A stretch of DNA of 31,129 nucleotides from UBA5972 sp002430125 (GTDB lineage Bacteria; Pseudomonadota; Alphaproteobacteria; Rhodobacterales; Rhodobacteraceae), in contig CALBIC010000113.1 of NCBI GenBank assembly GCA_937892915.1, positions 1-31,129 on the forward strand, in the 5' to 3' direction. The translations under genes and the position numbers were made by a program. Positions 1-8,857 of the stretch are shown piece after piece; the stretch's first letter is position 1, and the number at the start of each line of letters is the position of its first letter. The notes beneath the pieces were generated by a model. That model did not search any database. It had not been told where the DNA came from and saw nothing but the letters and a program-made list of their open reading frames with translations.

Positions 1-40
1 AATTATCGATGCGGGTAAGCTCAAGCTCAGCGAGGTGAGA

Positions 41-523
41 ATGAACATTCTTGTATTATGCACGGGTAATTCGGCGCGCTCCATCCTGCTTGAATGTTTG
101 CTCAAGGATCTTGGAAACGGGCGCGTCACGGCGTTTTCCGCAGGCTCGCATCCAACGGGTAAAGTTGATCCGTTCGGTCTTGCTGTTCTTGACGCCAAAG
201 GCCATGAAACCAAAGGGCTGACATCAAAGTCATGGGACGTATTTGCCAGTAGCGAGGCACCCAATATGGATGTTGTGATCACAGTGTGCAGCAGTGCAGC
301 TGGCGAAACCTGTCCTATCTGGCCCGGTGCGCCAATACGCGCCCATTGGGGTGTTGATGATCCAGCGGCAGTTATCGGATTGGATCAGGAAAAAGAAGCC
401 GCGTTCAAATCCGCCTATGATCAACTTAAACGTCATGCGGTGGCTTTGATTGCAACACCGTTTGAAAATATGTCACCGATTGCCCTGTCACAACTGTTGA
501 ACCGAATCGCAGAGCAGACATGA
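41..523 (+). CDS. arsC: Arsenate reductase, LMW-phosphatase type
   Basis: Cytoplasmic enzyme of about 160 residues that should reduce arsenate to arsenite. The N-terminus carries the CX5R P-loop of low-molecular-weight phosphatases and thioredoxin-type ArsC (CTGNSARS, Cys7 to Ser14). Two further cysteines, Cys83 and Cys91, lie where the redox relay pair sits in the Staphylococcus enzyme, and an Asp-Asp-Pro (106-108) provides the likely general acid. I chose ATG 41 because GAGG lies 5 nt upstream; a GTG at 35 in the same frame is possible, and the frame stays open to the window edge. The stop overlaps the next start as ATGA. The aquaporin neighbour fits an arsenic-resistance operon; an arsR gene would be expected just outside the window. 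Reductant coupling (thioredoxin or glutathione) is inferred only. Confidence 0.88.
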   Translation: MNILVLCTGNSARSILLECLLKDLGNGRVTAFSAGSHPTGKVDPFGLAVLDAKGHETKGLTSKSWDVFASSEAPNMDVVITVCSSAAGETCPIWPGAPIRAHWGVDDPAAVIGLDQEKEAAFKSAYDQLKRHAVALIATPFENMSPIALSQLLNRIAEQT

Positions 524-1170
524 ACCGCAAACTGATCGCCGAGTTTTTAGGAACGATGTTTCTTTTGATCGGTGTCGTCGGGTCCGGGATCATGGGCGAT
601 AAATTGTCAGACGGAAATGTTGCCGTGGCACTGTTGGCAAATTCAATTACCACCGGCGCGATTCTCTATGTATTGATCACCTTGCTGGCACCTATTTCCG
701 GCGCGCATTTCAATCCAGCGGTAACCCTGGCCATGGTTCTGCGAAAAGACTGCGCGCTGCCGTTTGCGGCGGCATTCATCGCCGTTCAGATCGCAGGCGG
801 GGTAATTGGCGTTTGGCTGACCCATCTGATGTTTGATCTAACCGTTTTTCAAACCTCAACAACCACGCGCAGCGGAAATGCCCAATGGGTTTCCGAAGTG
901 ATCGCCACTTTTGGGCTGTTGCTGGTGATCATGGGCGGTATTCGTTTCAAGCCTGACGCGATCCCGGCACTGGTTGGCCTTTACATCACCGGTGCCTATT
1001 GGTTCACCGCGTCCACCAGCTTTGCCAATCCTGCCGTGACCATCGCGCGCAGTTTGTCGAATACCTTTGCGGGCATAAATCCCGGCGACGCGCTGATGTT
1101 CATTGTGATGCAAATAATCGGCGCAGGGCTGGCGGTCGGCGTCGCATCGTTTTTGTTTTCCAAGGATTAA
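520..1170 (+). CDS. aqpS: AqpS-type aquaglyceroporin (MIP family)
   Basis: Inner-membrane channel of 216 residues with the MIP fold. It has two Asn-Pro-Ala boxes at residues 65-67 (HFNPAVTLAM) and 170-172 (FANPAVTIAR) and about six membrane helices. It begins inside the arsC stop (ATGA), so the two are translationally coupled. In the Sinorhizobium meliloti ars operon, AqpS lets arsenite made by ArsC flow out down its gradient in place of an ArsB or Acr3 pump; the same job is inferred here. The residue after the second NPA is valine (173) where most family members have the selectivity-filter arginine, which is also a feature of AqpS. The gene ends tail-to-tail with the XRE regulator, sharing a TTAA at 1167-1170. 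General glycerol or water transport is the alternative. Confidence 0.85.
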   Translation: MNRKLIAEFLGTMFLLIGVVGSGIMGDKLSDGNVAVALLANSITTGAILYVLITLLAPISGAHFNPAVTLAMVLRKDCALPFAAAFIAVQIAGGVIGVWLTHLMFDLTVFQTSTTTRSGNAQWVSEVIATFGLLLVIMGGIRFKPDAIPALVGLYITGAYWFTASTSFANPAVTIARSLSNTFAGINPGDALMFIVMQIIGAGLAVGVASFLFSKD

Positions 1171-1790
1171 CTTAGCGATGTAACCCACAGGATGATCGCG
1201 TCTTCCTGACTGGTTGACACAACATTATGCCCCATTGCGGCATCGTAATAAGCGCTGTCGCCGCGCCGCATTTCAATCGGTTCATAAAACTCGCTGTAAA
1301 ACCGGATCACGCCGGACAAAACATATAGAAACTCCTCGCCATCATGGCGAACCCAGCCATTGAATTCAGCGACATCCCTTGCCCGGACCCGCGCCCGATA
1401 CGGCAGCATTTGTTTGTTTGTCAGGCTGGCAGCCAACAGTTCGTGCTCGTAAGTTGCCGTTAGATGCGGTTTGCCTTCGCCGGATTTGGTGACTGCGATG
1501 CGCCCCAGTACTTTGTCGCTTTGCGGCGGGGTGAATAGCTGCGGGATCGAAATACCCAAACCTTCGGCCAGTTTCTTGACCGCATCAAACGTCGGCGACA
1601 TCTGTTCGTTTTCGATCTTTGACAGGGTCGAGCGCGCCAGACCGGCCTGTTGGGCGGCCTGTTCCAGAGTCCAGTTGCGGGCCTTGCGCAACTCGCGCAC
1701 GCGTGCCCCAAGATGCAATGGTTGGATCGCCGCGTTTTGACCATCGGCGCGGGCCATACGGATCAGGCTGGGTTCGTCTTTTTGGGTCAT
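1167..1790 (-). CDS. XRE-family regulator with C-terminal cupin domain
   Basis: Cytoplasmic DNA-binding regulator of 207 residues. A helix-turn-helix spans about residues 28-82 (RVRELRKARNWTLEQ, then ARSTLSKIENEQMSPT), followed by a linker and a cupin sensor domain at about 120-205 (HDGEEFLYVLSG, then GDSAYYDAAMGHN). This matches the XRE-cupin class, which usually represses or activates a neighbouring metabolic or export operon in response to a small ligand. It faces the ligase-oxidoreductase-efflux operon across an 82-bp intergenic region, so that operon is its likely target. The ligand cannot be read from sequence. The start is the ATG at 1790; its ribosome binding site is weak. Its stop overlaps that of the aquaporin gene. 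Confidence 0.87.
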   Translation of the reverse strand: MTQKDEPSLIRMARADGQNAAIQPLHLGARVRELRKARNWTLEQAAQQAGLARSTLSKIENEQMSPTFDAVKKLAEGLGISIPQLFTPPQSDKVLGRIAVTKSGEGKPHLTATYEHELLAASLTNKQMLPYRARVRARDVAEFNGWVRHDGEEFLYVLSGVIRFYSEFYEPIEMRRGDSAYYDAAMGHNVVSTSQEDAIILWVTSLS

Positions 1791-1836
1791 GTGCTTTTCT
1801 ATCGGTAGTGCCTGCCAATAGCCAATGGTAGATTTG

Positions 1837-1844
1837 GTTGCAAC
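1837..1844. promoter_or_regulatory. Palindrome GTTGCAAC in divergent promoter region
   Basis: A perfect 8-bp palindrome lies between the XRE-cupin regulator and the divergent ligase operon, about 30 bp upstream of the ligase start. Its place suits an operator of the XRE regulator, whose class binds short palindromes. An 8-mer palindrome can occur by chance, so this is tentative. Confidence 0.3.
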
Positions 1845-1872
1845 TGCCTCGCGCGACTTTTAAGGAATGCAC

Positions 1873-3399
1873 ATGTTGAAGGTTTCTCTGTTCGATCAAG
1901 GTCCGCCACCGCCCTGCCCGGCGCCATTTAACATGGCAGCCTATGTGCTGTCGGCCGGGCAAAAAACGCCCGACAAAACCGCGCTGGAGATTTTGTCTTT
2001 GGATGGCGTTGAGCGCTGGACCTATGGTGATCTTACCGCAGCCATCATGGGGGTCGCGGGCGGATTGCAAGCGTCCGGCTTGTCCAAGGGTGATCGCATC
2101 CTGTTGAGGATCGGCAATCAAATCGACTTTCCTATCCTGTTTCTAGCCTCGATTGCAGGCGGGTTCGTTCCGATCCCCACATCAACCCAACTTACCGAGC
2201 CAGAAGTCAGAACGCTGATCAGCGACCTGAACCCGGCGCTGGTGGTCTTTGGTAAGGACGTTCCGTGCCTCAACACCCTAACCTGTTCAGTTATCGGCCC
2301 GGAAGACCTGAAAGATTTGCGCAATCATCCAGCCGGAGTATTAGATTTCGGCGATCCCAACCGTTTGGCGTATCTGGTGACTACGTCAGGCACCTCGGGA
2401 AAGCCGCGCGCGGTTATGCACGCGCATCGGGCGATTTGGGCGCGGCGGATGATGTGGGGCGGTTGGTACGGATTGTCAGCTGATGATCGCCTGATGCATG
2501 CAGGCGCTTTTAACTGGACCTACACCTTAGGCACCGGCCTGATGGACCCTTGGGCGATTGGTGCCACCGCGCTTATCCCGGATGTCTCAGTTGCGCCAAT
2601 TGACCTGCCAGCCTTGATTAATAAAGGCCGGGCCACGATATTTGCCGCCGCTCCGGGAATATATCGCCAAATTCTAAAAGCCAATCACCTGCCTGCCATG
2701 CCGACCCTGCGCCACGGTCTTTCAGCCGGTGAGAAACTCAGCCCCGCCGTTAGGTCAAATTGGGAGCGATCAACCGGATGCAACATCCACGAGGCCTTGG
2801 GAATGAGCGAGGTTTCAACCTTCATATCCTCTTCACCCAGGCAACCATCTGCAGACGGAGCCTCGGGAAAACCTCAGCATGGTCGACGTGTTGCCGTTCT
2901 GTCGCCTGAAACATTTGCGCCGGTTCCAATCGGTCAAAGTGGCGTCTTGGCTGTCTCAAGGAATGACCCGGGACTGATGCTTGGGTATTATGGTGCTGAT
3001 TCTATGGCCAATATGACCGATGAATGGTTTGTAACTGGCGATATCGTTGCCATGGATAGCGACGCAAATGTCACCTATCAGGGCCGTGCGGATGATATGA
3101 TGAACGCAGGCGGGTACCGGGTTTCACCGATTGAGGTGGAAACCACATTGAACACCTATCCCGGCATCGTGGAATCCGCTGCCGTTTCGGTTGAGATCAA
3201 GCCTGACACATTCGTGATTGCGGCCTACTATCATTCGGACATAGATTTGGACCAGAACACGCTGGCAGCGTTTTGTGCTGAAAGGCTGGCGCGTTACAAA
3301 TGCCCACGCCTGTTTTTGCGTGTGACAGCGTTGCCCAAAGGGGCAAACAACAAGCTCCAACGCGCCGCGTTGCGAAAAGCGTTTAAGGTGGAAGAATGA
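1873..3399 (+). CDS. AMP-forming acyl-CoA synthetase-like ligase (ANL family)
   Basis: Cytoplasmic adenylate-forming enzyme of 508 residues that should activate a carboxylic acid with ATP and pass it to CoA or another thiol. It shows the A3 phosphate loop at about 170-181 (TTSGTSGKPRAV), an A5-like HEALGMSE, A7 (FVTGD), A8 (GRADDMMNAGGYRV) and the A10 lysine region (GANNKLQR), so it looks catalytically intact. The N-terminal part resembles benzoate-CoA ligase relatives, so an aromatic or short acid is a reasonable guess. I chose ATG 1873 because AAGGA at 1862-1866 is 6 nt upstream; ATG 1867 would sit on the Shine-Dalgarno. First gene of an operon with ATGA coupling to the DsbA-like gene. The true substrate is unknown. 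Confidence 0.82.
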   Translation: MLKVSLFDQGPPPPCPAPFNMAAYVLSAGQKTPDKTALEILSLDGVERWTYGDLTAAIMGVAGGLQASGLSKGDRILLRIGNQIDFPILFLASIAGGFVPIPTSTQLTEPEVRTLISDLNPALVVFGKDVPCLNTLTCSVIGPEDLKDLRNHPAGVLDFGDPNRLAYLVTTSGTSGKPRAVMHAHRAIWARRMMWGGWYGLSADDRLMHAGAFNWTYTLGTGLMDPWAIGATALIPDVSVAPIDLPALINKGRATIFAAAPGIYRQILKANHLPAMPTLRHGLSAGEKLSPAVRSNWERSTGCNIHEALGMSEVSTFISSSPRQPSADGASGKPQHGRRVAVLSPETFAPVPIGQSGVLAVSRNDPGLMLGYYGADSMANMTDEWFVTGDIVAMDSDANVTYQGRADDMMNAGGYRVSPIEVETTLNTYPGIVESAAVSVEIKPDTFVIAAYYHSDIDLDQNTLAAFCAERLARYKCPRLFLRVTALPKGANNKLQRAALRKAFKVEE

Positions 3400-4043
3400 C
3401 CAAGATCGACATCATATCCGACCCGATTTGCCCGTGGTGCTATATCGGCAAGGCAAAACTGGATCGGGCGTTTGCTGCCCGTCCCGGGCATGAATTTGAG
3501 GTCGAATGGCATCCCTTTCAACTGAACCCGGAAATGCCACCCGAGGGCATGGATCGGCGCGACTATCTCGAGGCGAAGTTTGGTGGACGCGCTGGTGCAA
3601 TAGAAGTCTATACAAGCATTGCAAACGCAGCAGAGGCTGCCGGACTTACGGTAAATTTTGAAAAGATAGGTCGCACGCCAAACACGGTGGACGCGCATCG
3701 CCTGATCCATTGGGCTGGACTTGAGGGCGTTCAATCAGCCGTCGTGAACAAATTGTTCAACGCCTATTTTGTGGACGGTTTGGATATATCCGACCATCAG
3801 GTCTTGGTGGAAATCGCGATTTCATCGGGAATTGATGGTGAAATGATTGCGAAACTGCTGGCTCAGGATGCCGACCAAGACGGTATCCTCAAACGTGATG
3901 CCTATGCTCGTGAAAAAGGCGTGCGCGGTGTGCCCTGCTTTATCGTTGACAACCACTATGTTGTGCAAGGCGCGCAGGATACCGACCTTTGGCAACGGCT
4001 GATTGATGAAATCAACGCCAGCCCCGCGAAAGCCCAAGCGTGA
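3396..4043 (+). CDS. DsbA-family oxidoreductase (FrnE-like)
   Basis: Thioredoxin-fold protein of 215 residues with a CPWC active site (Cys12, Cys15) directly after the first strand, a helical insert, and a Val-Pro turn (RGVPCFIVDN) near residue 176 that matches the cis-proline loop. There is no signal peptide, so it should act in the cytoplasm, as FrnE and the related 2-hydroxychromene-2-carboxylate isomerase group do. The CPWC pair favours disulfide exchange over the glutathione isomerase role. It overlaps the ligase upstream (ATGA) and the MFS gene downstream (GTGA), so all three should be made in step. The partner substrate is not known; it may redox-modify the compound handled by the ligase or maintain pathway proteins. 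Confidence 0.85.
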   Translation: MTKIDIISDPICPWCYIGKAKLDRAFAARPGHEFEVEWHPFQLNPEMPPEGMDRRDYLEAKFGGRAGAIEVYTSIANAAEAAGLTVNFEKIGRTPNTVDAHRLIHWAGLEGVQSAVVNKLFNAYFVDGLDISDHQVLVEIAISSGIDGEMIAKLLAQDADQDGILKRDAYAREKGVRGVPCFIVDNHYVVQGAQDTDLWQRLIDEINASPAKAQA

Positions 4044-5239
4044 CAAAACCCGCGTTGCCCTTTGCCGAATTCGTGGCCCTGATTGCGGTCATGTTTGCCA
4101 TGGTCGCCTTTGGCATTGACGCAATGTTGCCAGCCTTTCCGGAAATCGCCCGCGACCTTGGGTTGACCGACGCCAACCAGGCGCAATTGGTGATAACCAC
4201 ATTCTTTCTGGGGACCGGGATTGGCCAACTAATCATGGGGCCGCTATCGGATGCGCTGGGTCGTAAAACTGTAATCCTCGGCGGATTGTTGATCTATATG
4301 GCTGGCTGCGTTATGGCGATTTATGTCGGATCTTTGGAGTGGCTGCTGGCCGCCCGATTCATCCAAGGCGTCGGCGTTTCCGCCCCGCGTACCGTCGCAA
4401 TGGCCTTGATCCGCGATCTTTATTCAGGTCGGCCAATGGCGCGGGTTATGTCGCTGGCGATGACGCTATTTGTGCTGGTGCCGGCGATTTCCCCCTTGAT
4501 GGGACAATGGATCATGACCACCTTTGGCTGGCGCTCAATTTTCGTTGCGTTCATACTTTTTGCGATAATCGGTTTCTTGTGGCTTGGTCTGCGTCAACCA
4601 GAAACCCACCCGGTTGAATTGCGCCAGCCAATGCGTCTGAAACCCTATTTTGTTGCGATGCGCGAGGTCGCCATGAACAGGGTTGTGATGACCTATACGC
4701 TTGCAATGTCATTAAGTTACGGTGCGTTGTTTGCGTATCTCAGCTCGGCACAACAGCTTTATGTTGAAACATATAATGCTGGCACAAGTTTCCCACTTTA
4801 TTTCGCGGGTATCGCGATTATCTCGGGCGGTTCCGGTGTCTTGAATTCGCTCGTGGTGATGCGGATCGGTATGCGTTCTTTGGCGACATTAGCCTATTTT
4901 GTAATGTTGATTGCCTCTATTCTATTCGCGCTGACGCTCTATCTTTGGGATATCCCGCTGGAAACTGCATTTTACCTGTTCTTGTTGTTTTCGGTGATAT
5001 CCTTCTTCGTGCCAGGCCTGACATTCGGCAACCTGAACGCCCTCGCGATGGAACCAATGGGCCACATCGCTGGCATGGCCTCGGCAGTCATGGGCGCAGT
5101 TTCAACGCTTTTGGGGGTGCTGATCGCTGTTCCAATCGGGCTAGCGTATGATGGCAGCCCTATGCCCTTGCTGATCGGTTTCAGTGTCTGCTCGGCAATG
5201 TCGCTGACATTGATGCTCAGCAATCCGAAAGACGCTTAA
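4040..5239 (+). CDS. Bcr/CflA-type MFS multidrug efflux transporter
   Basis: Inner-membrane 12-helix transporter of 399 residues from the drug:H+ antiporter 1 group. The loop after helix 2 carries the MFS motif A (GPLSDALGRKTVILGG), and the helix 4-5 region has RDLYSGRPMARVMS and a proline-rich ISPLMGQWI typical of Bcr/CflA pumps. The start is a GTG that overlaps the preceding stop (GTGA), which fits translational coupling. As the last gene of the ligase-oxidoreductase operon and next to an XRE-cupin sensor, it probably exports the substrate or product of that pathway, or a toxic acid. Drug specificity cannot be predicted from sequence. It converges on mfd across 113 bp where I see no strong terminator hairpin. 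Confidence 0.87.
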   Translation: MTKPALPFAEFVALIAVMFAMVAFGIDAMLPAFPEIARDLGLTDANQAQLVITTFFLGTGIGQLIMGPLSDALGRKTVILGGLLIYMAGCVMAIYVGSLEWLLAARFIQGVGVSAPRTVAMALIRDLYSGRPMARVMSLAMTLFVLVPAISPLMGQWIMTTFGWRSIFVAFILFAIIGFLWLGLRQPETHPVELRQPMRLKPYFVAMREVAMNRVVMTYTLAMSLSYGALFAYLSSAQQLYVETYNAGTSFPLYFAGIAIISGGSGVLNSLVVMRIGMRSLATLAYFVMLIASILFALTLYLWDIPLETAFYLFLLFSVISFFVPGLTFGNLNALAMEPMGHIAGMASAVMGAVSTLLGVLIAVPIGLAYDGSPMPLLIGFSVCSAMSLTLMLSNPKDA

Positions 5240-5352
5240 GCGCGTAACATCCGGTTTCAACAACCCACCGAAATAGTCAGAAGCATCGCGAAACCCTTAC
5301 CGGTCAGGATACCTGCCTAACTATAGATGCGCCAATGTACCGGGGTGCGTTG

Positions 5353-8300
5353 TTATGAACGCGATGCCGCAGCCAACTCGGCCAGATCACGGGCAATTGC
5401 GTACGCGCCTTTGACTTTATCACCAGCTTTTGCCCAATCACGCCGCACGATGATCTTGTTGTCTTTGACTTTCGCCAAGCCACGTTGATCCTGCAAGAAT
5501 TGCACCAACCCGGCAGGATTGGCGAATTTATCATTGTGAAACTGCACAACAGCGCCTTTCGGGCCGCCATCGAGTTTGGAAATACCCGCACGTTTGCACA
5601 TTGCTTTTACGCGAACAATATTCAGCAAGGAATTGACTTCACGAGGTAATTTCCCAAATCTGTCGATCAACTCGGCGGCAAATCCTTCCAGTTCAACCTT
5701 TTCATGCAACGCTGAAAGGCGGCGATACAGCCCAAGGCGCACATCCAGATCGGGCACATATGCTTCGGGGATCAAAACAGGAACACCCAAATTGATTGAC
5801 GGTGCCCAAGTATCATCGGCGTCTGACAAGCCTTCAAGGCCGCCGGCTTTCATCTTGGCAATCGCCTCTTCCAGCATGGATTGATACAGTTCGTACCCGA
5901 CTTCGCGCACCTGACCGGATTGTTCTTCGCCCAGAATATTACCGGCCCCGCGGATGTCCAGATCTTGCGAAGCAAGCGTGAAACCCGCCCCCAAACTGTC
6001 TAGCGAACCAAGAACACGCAGACGTTTTTCGGCTGTGCGCGTCAATTTTTGCCGCGGTTTGGTGGTCAGATACGCATAAGCGCGCGATTTGCTGCGCCCG
6101 ACCCTGCCCCTGATTTGATAGAGTTGCGCCAATCCAAACATATCAGCGCGGTGGATCACCATGGTGTTTGCCGTGGGAATATCCAGCCCGCTTTCGACAA
6201 TCGTCGTGGCCAGCAGAACGTCGTATTTGCCATCGTAAAACGCGTTCATCCGGTCATCAAGCTCGCCCGCCGCCATTTGGCCATGCGCCTCGACAAATGT
6301 CACTTCGGGCACCTGTTCGGTCAAAAACGCTTTGATTCCAGCCAGATCAGTGACGCGAGGTACGACATAGAACGACTGCCCGCCACGATAATGTTCGCGT
6401 AACAGCGCCTCGCGGATGGTCACAGTGTCAAATTCGCTGACATAGGTGCGGATTGCCAGGCGGTCGACCGGCGGGGTGCCGATGATGGACAAATCGCGAA
6501 CCCCGGAAAGCGACAATTGCAGCGTGCGTGGGATTGGCGTGGCGGTCAGGGTCAAAACGTGAACATCAGAGCGTAATTGTTTTAGCCGCTCCTTGTGTTG
6601 AACGCCAAACTTTTGTTCTTCGTCAATCACTAACAGGCCTATGTTAAAAAACTTTACGCCCTTTGCAAACACCGCATGCGTGCCGATCACAATATCGACT
6701 GACCCCTTTTCCAAGCCCTCGCGGGTTTCATTGGCATCTTTGCCGGACACAAAACGGGACAAAGGGCGAACAGTTATTGGCAGCCCGCGAAAGCGTTCCT
6801 CAAATGATTTGAAATGTTGGCGTGCCAACAAAGTTGTCGGCGCAACAATCGCCACTTGTTGTCCACTCATCGCCGCCACAAAGGCCGCCCGCATCGCAAC
6901 TTCGGTTTTGCCGAAACCCACATCACCACAAATCAGACGATCCATCGGCCGACCACTTGCCATATCAGTCAACACATCCTCAATCGCATGTAATTGGTCG
7001 TCAGTCTCGGTGTAAGGAAAACGGGCGCAGAACCGGTCAAGATCGTGTTCGGGCACCTCCAAAACTGGCGCTTTGCGCAGCATTCGTTCCGCCGCGACGC
7101 GGATCAATCGTTCGGCCATTTCCCGGATACGTTCTTTCAGCTTGGCCTTTTTCGCCTGCCACGCACCAGTGCCAAGTCTGTCAAGCAGACCTTCTTCGTG
7201 GCCATACCGCGATAATAGTTCAATGTTTTCTACTGGTAAGTACAGCCGATCACCGCCAGCATATTCCAATGCAATACATTCATGCGGCGCACCCATCGCT
7301 GTGATGGTTTCCAGCCCGGTATAGCGCCCGATCCCGTGATCCACGTGCACGATCAGATCACCCGGGCTGAGGCTGGTGGCCTCGGTCAGAAAATTTTCCG
7401 CCTTGCGCTTGCGTTTGTTTGTGCGGATCAGGCGATCGCCCAGAACATCCTGTTCTGAAATAACCGTCAATCCTCCCGTGCTAAACCCGTGTTCAAGCGC
7501 CCAAACTGCAAGAAAGATGCCGCCTTTCCCATCGGGAATATCGCGAAAACTATCGATTTCAACCGCACCTGTAGCACCTTCGTCCCCCAATAGATGCCAC
7601 AACCTTTCGCGCGCGCCTTCGGAATAAGAGGCAATTACAACCTGCCCGTCGGCGCGAACTGCATTAATATGATCGTTTAAAACACTGAAAAGGCTTACAT
7701 TTTCAATTTGTCGCTCGGGGGTGAAATTCCGCCCGATACGGCCGCCTGCATCTATAACCCCAAGTCCAAGCCCAAGCGGCAATGCGGCGAACTGGCGAAC
7801 CTCATGGCCAACAAGTTGCGCCTCGAACGCTGCATCATCAAGATACAACAATCCCGGGGGGCAAGGTTTATAGACTGAATCTAATCGGGCTTTGGCTTTT
7901 AACGCTTCACGCCGCGCATCGTATTGATCGGCAATCGTATCCCATCGCACCAACCTTTCCGGCGTTGTTCGATCATCCAAACAAATCGTCGCTGACGGCA
8001 AGTAGTCAAAGATAGTTTCCATATGTTCATGAAAATAAGGGGCCCAGTGTTCAATGCCCTGATGTTTACGCCCGGCACTTACGGCCTCGTAAAGTGGATC
8101 ATCAGTACCTGCCGCGCCAAATTCATGACGGTAATTTTGGCGAAACCGCTGGATTGCTGCCTCGTCCAATATTACCTCGGACACCGGCGCCAATTCGACG
8201 CGATCAAGTTTTTCAACGGTGCGTTGGGTTTCCGGGTCAAACCGACGGGCAGCTTCAAGTACGTCGCCAAATAGGTCTAAACGAACCGGGCCTGTTTCGC

Positions 8301-8811
8301 CTGGCGGATATAAATCAATCAAACCGCCGCGGATGGCATAATCGCCGGGTTCCATAACGGTAGGCGATTGCGTGAACCCCATGCGAACCAGAAAATTTCG
8401 CAAGGCGGCTTCGTCTAAGCGGTTGCCGACAGTCGCGGTAAAACTGGCGGTCTGTAAAAGCGTGCGGGCAGGTACGCGCTGGGTGGCAGCGTTAACCGTT
8501 GTCAGCAACAGGAAAGGCCGGTCGAAGCCCTGCGCCAAGGTTGCCAATACAGCCATACGTGCCGCCGAAATATCGTGGTTTGGCGACACCCGGTCGTAAG
8601 GCAGACAGTCCCATGCCGGAAACGAGAAAATAGGCAGGTCGGGCGCAAAAAACTGTGCAGACTTTCGGATTTCCTCGAGTCTTTTATCATCGCGCGCAAT
8701 GTGGACTACTGCGCCTTGCTTTTGGCGCACAAGATCCACCAGCAAACGACCGTCAAAGCCTTCTGGCGCGCCTCCAACGGTAATTCTTGGGTGTTTTTCA
8801 GGTTTTGACAT
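5353..8811 (-). CDS. mfd: Transcription-repair coupling factor Mfd
   Basis: Full-length Mfd of 1152 residues, normal for the family. It recognises RNA polymerase stalled at DNA damage, pushes it off with ATP-driven translocation and recruits UvrA. Order of domains: UvrB-like module (about 1-350), RNA polymerase interaction domain near 480-545 (GDLIVHVDHGIGRYTGLE), then the RecG-like translocase with Walker A GDVGFGKT at 629-636 and DEEQ box at 730-733. Motif VI lies in the region with RGRVGRSKSRAYAYL. The C-terminal TRCF domain follows (IPEAYVPDLDVRLGLYRRL). The ATG at 8811 is the only reasonable start. It lies 46 bp downstream of a small membrane-protein gene on the same strand and may be co-transcribed with it. 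Confidence 0.97.
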   Translation of the reverse strand: MSKPEKHPRITVGGAPEGFDGRLLVDLVRQKQGAVVHIARDDKRLEEIRKSAQFFAPDLPIFSFPAWDCLPYDRVSPNHDISAARMAVLATLAQGFDRPFLLLTTVNAATQRVPARTLLQTASFTATVGNRLDEAALRNFLVRMGFTQSPTVMEPGDYAIRGGLIDLYPPGETGPVRLDLFGDVLEAARRFDPETQRTVEKLDRVELAPVSEVILDEAAIQRFRQNYRHEFGAAGTDDPLYEAVSAGRKHQGIEHWAPYFHEHMETIFDYLPSATICLDDRTTPERLVRWDTIADQYDARREALKAKARLDSVYKPCPPGLLYLDDAAFEAQLVGHEVRQFAALPLGLGLGVIDAGGRIGRNFTPERQIENVSLFSVLNDHINAVRADGQVVIASYSEGARERLWHLLGDEGATGAVEIDSFRDIPDGKGGIFLAVWALEHGFSTGGLTVISEQDVLGDRLIRTNKRKRKAENFLTEATSLSPGDLIVHVDHGIGRYTGLETITAMGAPHECIALEYAGGDRLYLPVENIELLSRYGHEEGLLDRLGTGAWQAKKAKLKERIREMAERLIRVAAERMLRKAPVLEVPEHDLDRFCARFPYTETDDQLHAIEDVLTDMASGRPMDRLICGDVGFGKTEVAMRAAFVAAMSGQQVAIVAPTTLLARQHFKSFEERFRGLPITVRPLSRFVSGKDANETREGLEKGSVDIVIGTHAVFAKGVKFFNIGLLVIDEEQKFGVQHKERLKQLRSDVHVLTLTATPIPRTLQLSLSGVRDLSIIGTPPVDRLAIRTYVSEFDTVTIREALLREHYRGGQSFYVVPRVTDLAGIKAFLTEQVPEVTFVEAHGQMAAGELDDRMNAFYDGKYDVLLATTIVESGLDIPTANTMVIHRADMFGLAQLYQIRGRVGRSKSRAYAYLTTKPRQKLTRTAEKRLRVLGSLDSLGAGFTLASQDLDIRGAGNILGEEQSGQVREVGYELYQSMLEEAIAKMKAGGLEGLSDADDTWAPSINLGVPVLIPEAYVPDLDVRLGLYRRLSALHEKVELEGFAAELIDRFGKLPREVNSLLNIVRVKAMCKRAGISKLDGGPKGAVVQFHNDKFANPAGLVQFLQDQRGLAKVKDNKIIVRRDWAKAGDKVKGAYAIARDLAELAAASRS

Positions 8812-8857
8812 CAGGTGCCGAGCTATAACAGCGTTTCCAAAAGCCGCAAGCCGGTGA

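Noticed and set aside
1..40. Possible 3' end of an arsR gene
   Set aside because: A frame ends at TGA 36-38 just before arsC, but about 11 codons are too few to identify it, and the arsC frame itself is also open to the edge.
856..1188. Open frame of 110 codons antisense to the aquaporin gene
   Set aside because: A shadow of the aquaporin gene with a low-complexity, charged translation and no ribosome binding site.
1585..2121. Open frame of 178 codons on the minus strand over the XRE gene and the ligase start
   Set aside because: It overlaps two well-supported genes, crosses their promoter region and shows no recognisable motif; the frame is a by-product of codon bias.
5240..5352. Terminator between the MFS gene and mfd
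   Set aside because: Only short dyads such as CAGG-ATA-CCTG are present; none is followed by a T tract on either strand.
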